From Anaerotruncus massiliensis (ex Togo et al. 2026) (lineage in GTDB: Bacteria > Bacillota > Clostridia > Oscillospirales > Ruminococcaceae), in the NCBI RefSeq assembly GCF_900199635.1, contig NZ_LT962687.1:246863-310862 (forward strand): DNA of 64,000 nucleotides. The letters run 5' to 3'. This document shows positions 8,940 through 16,859 of this stretch, in pieces (position 1 is the stretch's first letter; each line of letters starts with the position of its first letter). The notes under the pieces are model-generated. The model was not told the origin of the DNA and ran no database searches. It saw nothing but the letters and a program-made list of their open reading frames with translations. The position numbers were made by a program, and so were the translations under genes.

Positions 8940-8968
8940 AAAAACGCGGGACGCGTTGGCGTCCCGCG
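8940..8968 (-). terminator. Terminator of the cyclophilin gene
   Basis: On the minus strand GCGGGACGC-CAAC-GCGTCCCGC is followed by GTTTTTATG. It lies 20 bp past the cyclophilin stop codon. Confidence 0.75.
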
Positions 8969-8986
8969 CTCAGTTTCTGTCTGCGA

Positions 8987-9766
8987 TCAGAGGGTGCCGA
9001 GCTCGACGGAGGTGATTACGACGTCCTCGGTGGGCTTGTGGTCCGCGTCGGTGGGGACGGCCGCGATCTTCTCAACGACGTCCATGCCCTCGATGACCTG
9101 GCCGAAGACGGTGTCGCGCGCGTCGTAATTCGGCACGCCGCCGACTTCGAGGTACTTCTGGATGACCTTCTCGGGGAAGCCGCCGTCGAACATCTTGTCG
9201 CCGAGCTCATCGGTGATGCGGGAGTTCTGGACGATGAAGAAGCGGCTGCCGTTCTGGCCGGGGGTGCCGCCGTTATCCATGGCGACGGCGCCGTTGAAGT
9301 GCCAGAGGTTGAGGCTGTACTCGTCCTCAAACGGCTCGCCCGAGGCGCTTTCGCCGCCGCTGCCGTTGTTGTCGGGATCGCCGGTCGCGACGTGGACGCT
9401 CGGCACGGCGCTGTAGACTTTCAGCCCGTTGTAATAGCCCTTTTCCACGAGGGCCTGGAAGTTCTCAACAGCCTTGGGGGCCTCCTTGGGGAAGAGCACC
9501 ATCTTGATGTCGCCGAGGGACGTTTTAATGGTCGCGATGGGGGAACCGGCCTCCGGCGTGTTGAACTGGACCAGGTCGATGGCGGATTCATCGATCTCCA
9601 TGTTGTGGGCGTAGATCTCGGCAGCGGTTTCCGGCATGCTTTCCGGTCCGCTGGTCTCCCCGGACGGGGCGCCGGACTCGGGGGAGGGCTCCTCCGATTT
9701 TTTGCAGCCAACCATCAGCGTGGAAAGCATCAGAACCACGCAGAGCAGCAGGGCGATTTTTTTCAT
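8987..9766 (-). CDS. Cyclophilin-type peptidyl-prolyl isomerase lipoprotein
   Basis: A 259-residue exported lipoprotein. A signal peptide ends in the lipobox MVGC (Cys about 21), followed by a Ser/Pro/Glu-rich linker (to about 55) and a cyclophilin domain. The domain shows IATIKTSLGDIKMVLFPKEAPKAVENF, the core NGAVAMDNGGTPGQNGSRFFIVQ and FGQVIEGMDVVEKI. Such extracytoplasmic PPIases help fold secreted proteins. In classical cyclophilins the core motif reads MANxGPxTNGSQFFI; here MDNGGTPGQNGSRFFI keeps the catalytic surroundings. The GGAGGT ribosome binding site supports the ATG at 9766. Confidence 0.92.
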   Translation of the reverse strand: MKKIALLLCVVLMLSTLMVGCKKSEEPSPESGAPSGETSGPESMPETAAEIYAHNMEIDESAIDLVQFNTPEAGSPIATIKTSLGDIKMVLFPKEAPKAVENFQALVEKGYYNGLKVYSAVPSVHVATGDPDNNGSGGESASGEPFEDEYSLNLWHFNGAVAMDNGGTPGQNGSRFFIVQNSRITDELGDKMFDGGFPEKVIQKYLEVGGVPNYDARDTVFGQVIEGMDVVEKIAAVPTDADHKPTEDVVITSVELGTL

Positions 9767-9925
9767 AATGATGTTACCTCCATGGTTTTATACAGATCTT
9801 CCGAAGGACATGGATTGCTCTTCATATTTTACCACATAATCCGCCAAAATCAATCTCCCTGCAGGATATTCATAGTAAGTTTACGTTTTGGCAATGAATC
9901 GGCGGGCGAGGCCGCGGGGCATACA

Positions 9926-9967
9926 AAAGCGGCGCCGATGATTACCGGCGCCGCTTGATTTTTTTGA
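9926..9967. terminator. Strong GC hairpin, terminator of the leftward noncoding transcript
   Basis: AAGCGGCGCCG-ATGATTAC-CGGCGCCGCTT is a perfect 11-bp hairpin. On the minus strand it ends in TTTTGT; on the plus strand it is followed by GA and seven T. It is the first terminator met by transcription from the promoter at 10702-10730. Confidence 0.75.
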
Positions 9968-10695
9968 CATGTGGCCTGCCGCGATCCCTTCCCACAGCCT
10001 CTTTCGGCCGTGGCGGGCCGTGGCCTGCCGCTCTGTTGGAACCTCGTACATCTATATGCAAGTAACACTCGAAAACATTCGCTGCGGTTACGATCACAGC
10101 TTTTGGACCTTCTTTACGATCCGGTTTTGATTGCCCTTATGCAGTTCGATGACGCAGAATCCATGCTCAGTTCTGGAATATGACCCTTTGCTGCTCAACC
10201 GTAAAGGATGCCTGCAACAATGCCTGGGTTCCCTGGACTGAACGTTATTTGATTGTAGGTCGAATCATTCACATTGCCGGCGTTTCCGAAGCCCTTCACT
10301 CGACCCCGGCGGCGCCGGTGGGATTTTGCCTGGTGCGGTTGCTTTGATAGGATGCGTGCGGTAAACCCGTTTTACGATTGGGACCTGGAATCACAGATTA
10401 TTTGTCTTGCGCGGAATGAACTCGCCTCTTACGATTGAGCATCTTCCTTTCGGGATTCCCTGAAGGGATCTCTCACAAGCACCAAATTCAAGTTGTTTTC
10501 AGATTTACAGATTTTACTCCGGATCATCTTTGAAAATCGACAGAAACTGTGATTGCAGCTGTCCTGAAAACTGCTCCTAGGAAAGCCTGCCCTTGGGCGA
10601 ACAGTCCCTCAATGCAAATGAGAAACTGTGTGCTTCATCGTACATCGGAACCACCGCCTTTCTATGAATATTGGTATCATGTTCCTCTCTTCTGT
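9926..10695 (-). ncRNA. Candidate large noncoding RNA (about 770 nt)
   Basis: This stretch has a perfect sigma-A promoter on the minus strand and a strong terminator at its far end, and no reading frame with a ribosome binding site or a recognisable protein. On the minus strand it holds local hairpins, for example CCACGGCC-GAAAGA-GGCUGUGG (near 10000-10030), a GNRA-type TCC-CGAAAG-GA element, and two copies of GCGGCAGGCCAC near the 3' end. It lacks the hallmarks of RNase P, tmRNA and SRP RNA. Size and isolation suit the large bacterial RNAs (OLE, ROOL or GOLLD-like), but I cannot assign a class. Confidence 0.55.
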
Positions 10696-10701
10696 ATCTA
10701 T

Positions 10702-10730
10702 ATTATAAGCAATTTGTTGGGGAATGTCAA
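10702..10730 (-). promoter_or_regulatory. Perfect sigma-A promoter of the noncoding RNA
   Basis: On the minus strand TTGACA (10730-10725), a 17-bp spacer and TATAAT (10707-10702) give an exact consensus promoter. No protein gene lies downstream for more than 900 bp. It is back to back with the promoter of the DUF1292 gene. Confidence 0.9.
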
Positions 10731-10788
10731 TATGATTTTTTCAAGATTGAAAAGAAAATATATACAACTTGTACACAATGAAAACCAT

Positions 10789-10817
10789 TTGACATTTGCT
10801 TCCCAATGGATTATCAT
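10789..10817 (+). promoter_or_regulatory. Sigma-A promoter of the DUF1292 gene and probably 6S RNA
   Basis: TTGACA (10789-10794), a 17-bp spacer and TATCAT (10812-10817), about 80 bp upstream of the DUF1292 start codon. Confidence 0.8.
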
Positions 10818-10898
10818 GTTATCAAACAGGGATGACAACCGGGCCTTCCGCCCGATTTTTGAGGGGGAATCCACCCCCGGAAAAGGAGAACGGTTTCT

Positions 10899-11213
10899 AT
10901 GGCAAACGAAGAGTTCGGCGCCGATCTGATCACGCTGGTTGACGATGAGGGCCACGAGCATGAATTCGAGATCGTCGACACCCTAGAGCTCGGCGAGCAG
11001 CACTATGTGGCGCTGGTCGCGGACTGCGGCGAAGAGGACTGTGACTGCGAGGACGACGGCGAGCTGGTGATCCTCAAATCGGTCATGGAGGGCGAGGAGG
11101 AGTTCCTCGAGGCGGTCGAGGACGAGGCCGAGTTCGATCAGGTCGCGGCGATCTTTATGGAGCGTCTGTCCGACAGCTTCGAGTTTACCGGCGGCGAGGA
11201 CGGGGAAAACTAA
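10899..11213 (+). CDS. DUF1292-family acidic protein
   Basis: A 104-residue, very acidic protein. It matches the DUF1292/YrzB family widespread in Firmicutes: ITLVDDEGHEHEFEIVDTLE followed by the YVALVAD strand and an ILKSVMEGEEEFLEAVEDEAEF segment. An unusual CGEEDCDCEDDGE cluster (about residues 46-58) could bind metal. The family's function is unknown; in Bacillus it sits near yrrK/yrrL. The AAAAGGAGAA ribosome binding site is good. A 6S-like RNA follows directly after the stop codon. Confidence 0.88.
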   Translation: MANEEFGADLITLVDDEGHEHEFEIVDTLELGEQHYVALVADCGEEDCDCEDDGELVILKSVMEGEEEFLEAVEDEAEFDQVAAIFMERLSDSFEFTGGEDGEN

Positions 11214-11220
11214 TGCCGTA

Positions 11221-11415
11221 ACTCCCTGCCGTACCCGACAGTTCTGCCCTTTATACTCCAACAACTGTACTTTGGGAGTTCCTTTCCGCGTGCGGAGTGC
11301 AGACCTCCCCATCTCACGATGGGACGAAGGGAGCTGGAAACACGCGATCGGGCGTACCCACTCTTGTCTAACGACGGGGGTTTACAGCTGGCAGGACATC
11401 GATACGGCGGGGTTT
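11221..11415 (+). ncRNA. ssrS: 6S RNA (SsrS/BsrA-like)
   Basis: About 190 nt whose ends form the long interrupted closing stem of 6S RNA. CCCTGCCGTA (11224-11233) pairs with TACGGCGGGG (11403-11412), and GTTCTGCC (11241-11248) pairs with GGCAGGAC (11390-11397). An inner helix CGCGTG/CACGCG and a terminal hairpin CCCATC-TCAC-GATGGG complete an elongated hairpin with a central bubble. A T run and a second terminator follow. The tcdA gene is next door, as for B. subtilis 6S-1 beside yrvM. 6S RNA mimics an open promoter and inhibits sigma-A RNA polymerase in stationary phase. Confidence 0.7.
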
Positions 11416-11428
11416 TTACATGTAAAGA

Positions 11429-11466
11429 ACGGGCGCCTTCCAGTTTTGGAAGGCGCCCGTTTTTTG
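11429..11466. terminator. Bidirectional terminator between 6S RNA and tcdA
   Basis: ACGGGCGCCTTCC-AGTTTT-GGAAGGCGCCCGT followed by TTTTTT on the plus strand. The same hairpin lies just past the tcdA stop on the minus strand. Confidence 0.85.
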
Positions 11467-11472
11467 GTTCCT

Positions 11473-12180
11473 CTAAAGTCCCAACAGGTCGCGGGCCGCC
11501 CGGGAGGCGAGCAGGAGTCCGGCCGCGGGCGGCACGAACGCGATGCTTCCCGGCGGGTGCCTTCCGTGCTCCCCGGGGCAGACGGCTTTGGCGGGCTCCT
11601 CGACCGAATAGAGCACCGTCTGGCGGGCCACGCCGCGCCGTTTCAGCTCCCGGCGCATCACCCGCGCGAGCCCGCAGCCGCAGCCGGCCGTGTCCGCGAT
11701 GTCGCCGATGCGCAGCGCGCCGGGGTCGAGCCGGTTGCCGGTGCCCAGGCACATGTAGAGCGGGACCCCGCGCCGGGCGCAGGCCTCCGCGAGATGCAGC
11801 TTGGCGGTCACCGTGTCGATGCAGTCGAGCACGAAATCGGGTCTCCAGTCAAAGAGAAAGCCGCTGTTGTCCGGCAGGTAGAATTCGTACGCGGCGGTAA
11901 AATCCCCCGCAGGGTGGATTGAACCCAGTCGGCGCAGCTCGGCATCCGCCTTGCGCATTCCGACCGCGTCGCGGGTCGCCACGAGCTGACGGTTGAGGTT
12001 CGTCTCGTCCACCGTGTCGTGGTCGACGAGCAGCAGGTGTCCGACCCCCGCGCGGCAGAGCGCCTCCGCCGCCGCCGAGCCGACGCCCCCGAGCCCGAGC
12101 ACTGCTCCCCGCGCGCCCGCCAGGCGCGCGGTGTTCTCCTCCCCGATCAGCAGCGCGGTGCGCGCGAGCCAGTTTTCCAT
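11473..12180 (-). CDS. tcdA: tRNA threonylcarbamoyladenosine dehydratase TcdA
   Basis: A 235-residue E1-like (ThiF/MoeB superfamily) protein that makes cyclic t6A37 in ANN-decoding tRNAs by ATP-dependent dehydration. The nucleotide-binding loop VLGLGGVGSAAAEAL (about 28-42), LLLVDHDTVDETNLNRQ (about 50-66) and FVLDCIDTVTAK (about 116-127) are diagnostic. TcdA normally lacks the ThiF catalytic Cys pattern. It ends at a terminator shared with 6S RNA, and a mosaic repeat block lies upstream. Confidence 0.93.
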   Translation of the reverse strand: MENWLARTALLIGEENTARLAGARGAVLGLGGVGSAAAEALCRAGVGHLLLVDHDTVDETNLNRQLVATRDAVGMRKADAELRRLGSIHPAGDFTAAYEFYLPDNSGFLFDWRPDFVLDCIDTVTAKLHLAEACARRGVPLYMCLGTGNRLDPGALRIGDIADTAGCGCGLARVMRRELKRRGVARQTVLYSVEEPAKAVCPGEHGRHPPGSIAFVPPAAGLLLASRAARDLLGL

Positions 12181-12189
12181 TGCAGCACT

Positions 12190-13330
12190 TCCTTTTTGTT
12201 TTTGCCGCTCAGTGGGCGGCGGAGGTTGTCGGTGGCCGGCCGACAGCGGTCCTTAGGCATACCGCTCAGTGAGCGGTGTAGTTTGCCGGGTCCCGCCCTG
12301 GGGTGGTTTTAGATATTCCGCCCGGGGGTCGGAGGGCCTGTCGGTAGTCGACCGACAGCGAGTTCCTTTCTTGCTTGCCTAAGAAAGGAACCAAAGAAGG
12401 GCACGAGGGGCTTCGCCCCTGCGACCCCAACGCCGCCTCTGGTTGGCCTGCGGCCAAAGTCGGCGGCGCCCTGGTCACGGATCAGCGAACGAGCCTATAG
12501 CAACCAGCCAGCCGCCGCGCCGCGGGCGCAATGCCTCTGTCAGCGAGTATCCGGAACCGTACCGGGGGTGCTCCCGGGGAGGCACGGCCGTTTTTGCGTG
12601 GCGCGCAGCGCCCACGGGGAGGCGGAAAACTGCGCGGCTTCGCCGCGCACGCGCGCAGAGCGCGCGAACGCCCGGAACGGGCGTTGTTTTCCGCCGTGGG
12701 TTTTGGCGAGCCATCCGGCTTCGGTCGTTGGGTGCGCCCGCAACCTGAATTGAGCCCTCAGCTGGTGTACCCGTGGGGAGTGACGGTAACCTGCGGGTAC
12801 TGGCAAGGTACTCCCGGAGATACCGCTTAGAGTTCCGGCCCGCAGGGCCGGGTCCGCGCAGCGGACTCAAGCCGGGGTCGCGGGGCGGAGCGCCCGCGAG
12901 CGGCCGTCGCGCGTAGCGCGCTCCGGGCGCAGCCCGGGCAGGCCGCCCAAGGTGGAGGGTTCTTAGGCGGACTTTTGGTTCCTTTTCGTCCGTCCGAAAA
13001 GGAACCCGTAGCGCGCGGCGGAACGCGCTCGTGATTCTTGCCGCCGAAGGCGGCTCCGCTTAGGGTTCCGGCCCGCAGGGCCGGGTCGCATGGCGACTCC
13101 CTACGGGGAATCCAAAGGGGGCCTGTGGCCCTCTTTGAATGCGCGTCGCCGCTCTGCGGCGCTCGCCGCAGGCGAGGAGCGCATCCAAAGCCCCGCCGGG
13201 CGCAGCGCGGCAAATTGAAAACCGCCGTCGGGGCGGGACCCGGCAATTTCCGCCGCCGAAGACGGCACATCTGGAGCGCCCCGGAGGGGCGCGAAAAAGG
13301 CTTGCCGGGCGCAGCACGGCAAATCACCAC
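12190..13330. repeat. Mosaic GC-rich intergenic repeat block A
   Basis: Roughly 1.1 kb of nested hairpins without a credible gene. It shares long near-identical segments with the block at 28890-29945. These include GTTCCTTTCTT-AAGAAAGGAAC (about 12360-12393) and GGTTCCTTTTCG-CGAAAAGGAACC (about 12978-13005). They also include a roughly 300-bp core at 12528-12830 and a module at 13190-13330 (GCCGGGCGCAGCGCGGCAAA). The module at about 12835-12955 appears inverted in block B. The right edge reaches into the 3' end of the ttcA-like gene. Confidence 0.85.
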
Positions 13331-14034
13331 CCCGAGACATGTCCCCGCCGGATGGCTCCGAAGATACGCTTTGTAATTCCGGGATGAGTTTTCTCCATAT
13401 CGTATAAAAATTCCTTGGTCCACTGCCGTTCGGTGCACCCGTCGACGGGGCATTTGCTCTTGACGACGGGGAGCCCGGCGCGGTTCACCGCGTTGCGGAC
13501 CTCCCGCTCGGTGGCGAAGATGAGCGGGCGGATCATCGTGAGGTCCTTGCGGGAGAGGTAGGAGACGGGGGAAAAGCAGCCGATCCGCCCCTCGTTGAAG
13601 AGGTTCATCAGGAAGGTCTCCACCGCGTCGTCGAAGTGGTGGCCGAGCGCGATCTTGTTGCAGCCGTTCGCCTTGGCGGTGTCGTGCAGCACCCCGCGGC
13701 GCATCCGCGCGCAGAGGCTGCAGGGGTTGGATTCGCCGCGCTCGCCGAAGATGATCTGCCCGATGTCGGTGCGGCGCAGGATGTATTCGACGCCGAGCGA
13801 GCCGCACAGGTCGGCGATGGGGGAGAAGTCGCCCTCCTCGCCGTTGAAGCAGTTGTCAAGGGTGACCGCCTTGAGGGTGAAATCGATGCCGATGAACCGC
13901 CGCACCCCTGCCAGTCCGGCGAGCAGCGCGACGGAATCCTTGCCGCCCGACACGCCGACGGCGACCGTGTCGCCGTCCTCAATCATCCGGTATTCCTCCA
14001 CCGCGCGGCGGATGTAGCCCATGATCTCCTGCAT
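13324..14034 (-). CDS. TtcA/TilS-family tRNA 2-thiocytidine-type ATPase
   Basis: A 236-residue PP-loop ATP pyrophosphatase. The PP-loop VGVSGGKDSVALL (about residues 26-38) activates a tRNA base with ATP, and the cysteine pair in NPCSLCARMRRG (about 105-116) plus the later CPVDGC match the iron-sulfur/thiolation type (TtcA family). GCNKIALGHHFDDAVET is the conserved second motif. It probably thiolates a tRNA base; the exact position is not predictable. Its last codons lie in the repeat block, so the C-terminus may have been altered by repeat insertion. Confidence 0.88.
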   Translation of the reverse strand: MQEIMGYIRRAVEEYRMIEDGDTVAVGVSGGKDSVALLAGLAGVRRFIGIDFTLKAVTLDNCFNGEEGDFSPIADLCGSLGVEYILRRTDIGQIIFGERGESNPCSLCARMRRGVLHDTAKANGCNKIALGHHFDDAVETFLMNLFNEGRIGCFSPVSYLSRKDLTMIRPLIFATEREVRNAVNRAGLPVVKSKCPVDGCTERQWTKEFLYDMEKTHPGITKRIFGAIRRGHVSGW

Positions 14035-14068
14035 AAAAACCTCCGTTACAGTTTTGATGGAAAAGCGA

Positions 14069-14091
14069 GCGCCCGGCCGCGGCCGGGCGCA
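14069..14091 (-). terminator. GC hairpin after the secreted-protein gene
   Basis: GCGCCCGGCC-GC-GGCCGGGCGC is perfect. On the minus strand it is followed by TCGCTTTTCC, a weak T run. It lies 20 bp past the stop at 14112. Confidence 0.5.
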
Positions 14092-14111
14092 GATGGTTCG
14101 GAAGGGGAATT

Positions 14112-15044
14112 TCAGCCCTCCGCCGGTTCGACGTGGAAGCGCACCCGGTCGGTGTAGCCCTTTTCGCGCATGGCGGCGTTGAGCTCGGGCCAGCGGCCGC
14201 TCATGTGGAGGATGACCAGCCCGTTTACCCGGTCGATGCCCCAGCTCGTGATGGTGTCGGTACCCTTGACGCCGCGGCGGGCCTCGAGGAACTCGACGAT
14301 CTCGTCGAGTTCGGCGGCGCTGCGCCCGGCGCTCTTATAGGTGACGGGGCAGGTCCTGCCGTGGTAGGCGGTGGTGAGCTGGGCGACCAGCGCGGGGGTG
14401 ACGCCGCCCTCGGGAGTCTGCCAGAGGACGAGGCCGCGCCGGTCGTCGGTGAATTCCAGCCCGCCGTATTCGCTGCGCGACAGGCGGGGGGAGAGGAAGT
14501 TATAGTAGTCGCGCGCCGCGCTCTCGGGGGAATCCGGGTCCTCCAGCGCGGCCCACAGGGCGACGGTCTGGGGAAAGAGCAGCTCGGTCAGCCGGTCCAT
14601 CGTCCCGCCGGGCGCGGTATAATACTGGTCCATGTGGCGGATGATCAGGTAGGACTGCCCCTCGGCAAAGCCCTCCGCGCGGACGGCGCTCGTAAAGAGG
14701 TGCAGGCGCGCCTGCCCCGGGAAGTCGAGGTAGAGGTTGACGCCGGTGATGCTGCTCGGCGGCGTGACGCCCTCGGGGAAGGCGGCGGCCTCGCGCAGCA
14801 GGTCGGCGGCCTGCCTGGACAGGTCGGGATCGGTCACCGTGTTGACCGTCTCCTCGTCCCCCTTCCAGAGGGAGGCCTCGAGCAGGACGGGCAGCTCAGC
14901 CGGAGCCACGGAGATGGCGGGGGTCGTCTCGTCCGGCTGGGGGGAGGCTTCGTCGATCGGCTTGAGCAGCCGGTCGGCAAAGACCGGGACGGCGAGCCCC
15001 GCGCAGATCGCCAGCGCCAGTAGCAGGCAGAGACCTCTCTTCAT
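14112..15044 (-). CDS. Secreted protein of unknown function
   Basis: About 310 residues with a signal peptide (MKRGLCLLLALAICAGLAVPVFA, likely cleaved after residue 23) and no later membrane segment. The mature part begins with a Pro-rich stretch and has alternating strand-like segments (INGLVILHMSGRW-type hydrophobic stretches). No family is recognised and no catalytic motif is apparent. The start at 15044 is the first Met preceding the signal peptide with an AAAGGA 11 nt upstream; an in-frame Met 12 bp earlier has worse spacing. The CBS-domain gene lies upstream on the same strand. Confidence 0.72.
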   Translation of the reverse strand: MKRGLCLLLALAICAGLAVPVFADRLLKPIDEASPQPDETTPAISVAPAELPVLLEASLWKGDEETVNTVTDPDLSRQAADLLREAAAFPEGVTPPSSITGVNLYLDFPGQARLHLFTSAVRAEGFAEGQSYLIIRHMDQYYTAPGGTMDRLTELLFPQTVALWAALEDPDSPESAARDYYNFLSPRLSRSEYGGLEFTDDRRGLVLWQTPEGGVTPALVAQLTTAYHGRTCPVTYKSAGRSAAELDEIVEFLEARRGVKGTDTITSWGIDRVNGLVILHMSGRWPELNAAMREKGYTDRVRFHVEPAEG

Positions 15045-15120
15045 AACGGCACACATCCTTTTAGCCAGATTCTTTACATGGAAGAAGTGGCGGAAAAGCA
15101 GGGATTTCCTGCCGGGATTT

Positions 15121-16464
15121 TCAATTTTTTTCTTTTTTGTCCTTCTCGCGCTCGGCCGGCTCCTCGGGAGGGAGGCGTTCGGCGCGGATGCGGGCGATGC
15201 GCCGCTCCTCGACGAGCAGGACGGTGAACTGGACGCCCTCAAGCTGAACGGAGGGGTGCTCGCCCGGTTCGGGCAGGCGGCCGAGGGCCTCGGTGATCAG
15301 GCCGCCGATCGTGTCGTAGTCGGTGTCCTCGTCGAACTCGACGTCGAAGAGCCGCTCGACGTCGTCGATCGCGACGGTGCCGTCAATCGACCAGCAGTTG
15401 TCCGAGAGCTGGGAGATCTCCTCCTCCTCGTCGTCGTACTCGTCCTGGATGTTGCCGACGATTGATTCGAGCAGGTCCTCCATCGAGACGATGCCCGCCG
15501 TGCCGCCGTATTCGTCGACGGCGACGGCGACCATGACCTTCTTCTGCTTGAACTGCGCGAAGAGGTCGACGCAGCTCATGTTCTCGGGCACGAAGAGGGC
15601 GGGGCGCATATATTTCTGGGCGTCGAACGCTGCGTCCTCCCCCTTGCCGATGAGGCGGAGCAGGTCCTTGACATAGATGATGCCCATGATGTCGTCGATG
15701 TCGTCGTCGTAGACGGGAATGCGCGAAAAGCCCGTCTCGACGGCCAGGTCCGCGATCTCCTCGAGGGAGGCGGTCTTGGGCACGGCGGTCATATCGGTGC
15801 GGTGGGTCATGACCTCCGAGACGCTGCGGTCGTCGAACTCGAAGATGTTGTTGATCATGTCCTTCTCGCTCTGTTCGATCGAGCCCTTTTCGCTGCCCAC
15901 GTCGACCATCATGCGGATCTCCTCCTCGGTGGCCTCCTCGGGCTCCTCGCCGGCGCGCACGCCGAACAGGCGCGCCAGCCCGCGGGCGAGCGCGCCGTTC
16001 AGGAGCACGAAGGGGCGCATGACGCAGGCGACGAACCAGCACAGCCGCGCGAGCGCGGCCGAGACCCCCTCGGGATGGCGGCAGGCCACCCGGTAGGGGA
16101 GAAGCGCGCAGAGCACGTTGAGCAGGAGCACGGTCAGCAGGAAGCCGACGAAGGAAAAGGCGTAGTAAAGCGACCGGCTGAAGGAAAGCGAGCGGACGAG
16201 CCAGGTCAGCGGGACGAGGGCGAGGGGATAGGTGAAGAGCGCCGCGGCCACCGTGCAGGCGAAGCGCGCGAGCTCGACGCCGTCGAGGAAGGCGGCGGGG
16301 CGTTCAAGCAGCCGCGCGATGAACCGCTCCCCGCCGCGTTCGGAGGAAGCCATCTTCTTCACGCTGCTGTCCCGCAGCTGGGTGAGGGCGGTGCGCCCGG
16401 CGGTCAGCAGGGAACTGAGCAGGATGAGGAGCAGGAAAATCACGATACTGGGATAGGGGTCCAT
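15121..16464 (-). CDS. CNNM/CBS-domain transporter (HlyC/CorC family)
   Basis: About 447 residues in the classic hemolysin-C order: an N-terminal DUF21/CNNM membrane domain with several helices (about 1-150), two CBS domains (about 200-320; VMTHRTDMTAVPKTASLEEI and YVKDLLRLIGKG are typical), and a C-terminal CorC/HlyC transporter-associated domain (WSIDGTVAIDDVERLF). These proteins are implicated in Mg2+/Co2+ homeostasis. The C-terminus is highly charged. The ATG at 16464 is 9 nt from GGAGGA; an ATG at 16473 abuts the Shine-Dalgarno and is less likely. Confidence 0.9.
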   Translation of the reverse strand: MDPYPSIVIFLLLILLSSLLTAGRTALTQLRDSSVKKMASSERGGERFIARLLERPAAFLDGVELARFACTVAAALFTYPLALVPLTWLVRSLSFSRSLYYAFSFVGFLLTVLLLNVLCALLPYRVACRHPEGVSAALARLCWFVACVMRPFVLLNGALARGLARLFGVRAGEEPEEATEEEIRMMVDVGSEKGSIEQSEKDMINNIFEFDDRSVSEVMTHRTDMTAVPKTASLEEIADLAVETGFSRIPVYDDDIDDIMGIIYVKDLLRLIGKGEDAAFDAQKYMRPALFVPENMSCVDLFAQFKQKKVMVAVAVDEYGGTAGIVSMEDLLESIVGNIQDEYDDEEEEISQLSDNCWSIDGTVAIDDVERLFDVEFDEDTDYDTIGGLITEALGRLPEPGEHPSVQLEGVQFTVLLVEERRIARIRAERLPPEEPAEREKDKKEKN

Positions 16465-16819
16465 GTTGTTCATTCCTCCAATTTGCGCCGCGCGGATGGA
16501 CGATTGTTTCCGCTCCGGCGCTGCTACCATAAATATAAACATTTTTCCGGACAATGTCAATTTGAAGCCCGCCCGCGGGAAGGAAAAAATCCCCGGAAAA
16601 TGCGGCTTTGAAGCCCGCCTTTGGGGAAAAGCGGGGGGCGGCACCGGAATTTCCACATACGGGCGCCCCAAACGGGATGGATTTTGCCGTAAAATTGACA
16701 AAACAGTCACAATTTTCTGGGTTCTGTTATTTACAAGGCGCGGCAAAAATGATAAACTCAATAAGGATAGGGACAAGGGGCTTTTGCGCCCTTTCGGGCC
16801 CGTTCGGAATATCCAATTT

Positions 16820-16835
16820 ATTAGCGATCGCTAAT
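16820..16835. promoter_or_regulatory. 16-bp perfect palindrome upstream of PFOR
   Basis: ATTAGCGATCGCTAAT is a perfect palindrome about 25 bp upstream of the PFOR start codon, just before AGGAGGA. It would lie in the 5' leader or over the core promoter. The 390-bp gap from 16474 otherwise shows a TTGACA at 16695 without a clear -10 partner. An operator for a redox or metabolic repressor is possible; no known Rex or Fur consensus is matched. Confidence 0.4.
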
Positions 16836-16859
16836 TTATCATTAGGAGGAAGATGCAAC

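Noticed and set aside
9926-10695. RNase P, tmRNA or SRP RNA as an identity for the noncoding stretch
   Set aside because: The signature sequences (the RNase P GAGGAAAGTCC block, the tmRNA 3' TYC-CCA end, the SRP GGAAGCAGC domain) are absent.
12443-13387. Several frames of 60-130 codons in both mosaic repeat blocks
   Set aside because: They are Arg/Pro/Gly-rich and shared between blocks because the DNA repeats. None has a ribosome binding site or a domain, and repeat boundaries do not respect codon phase.
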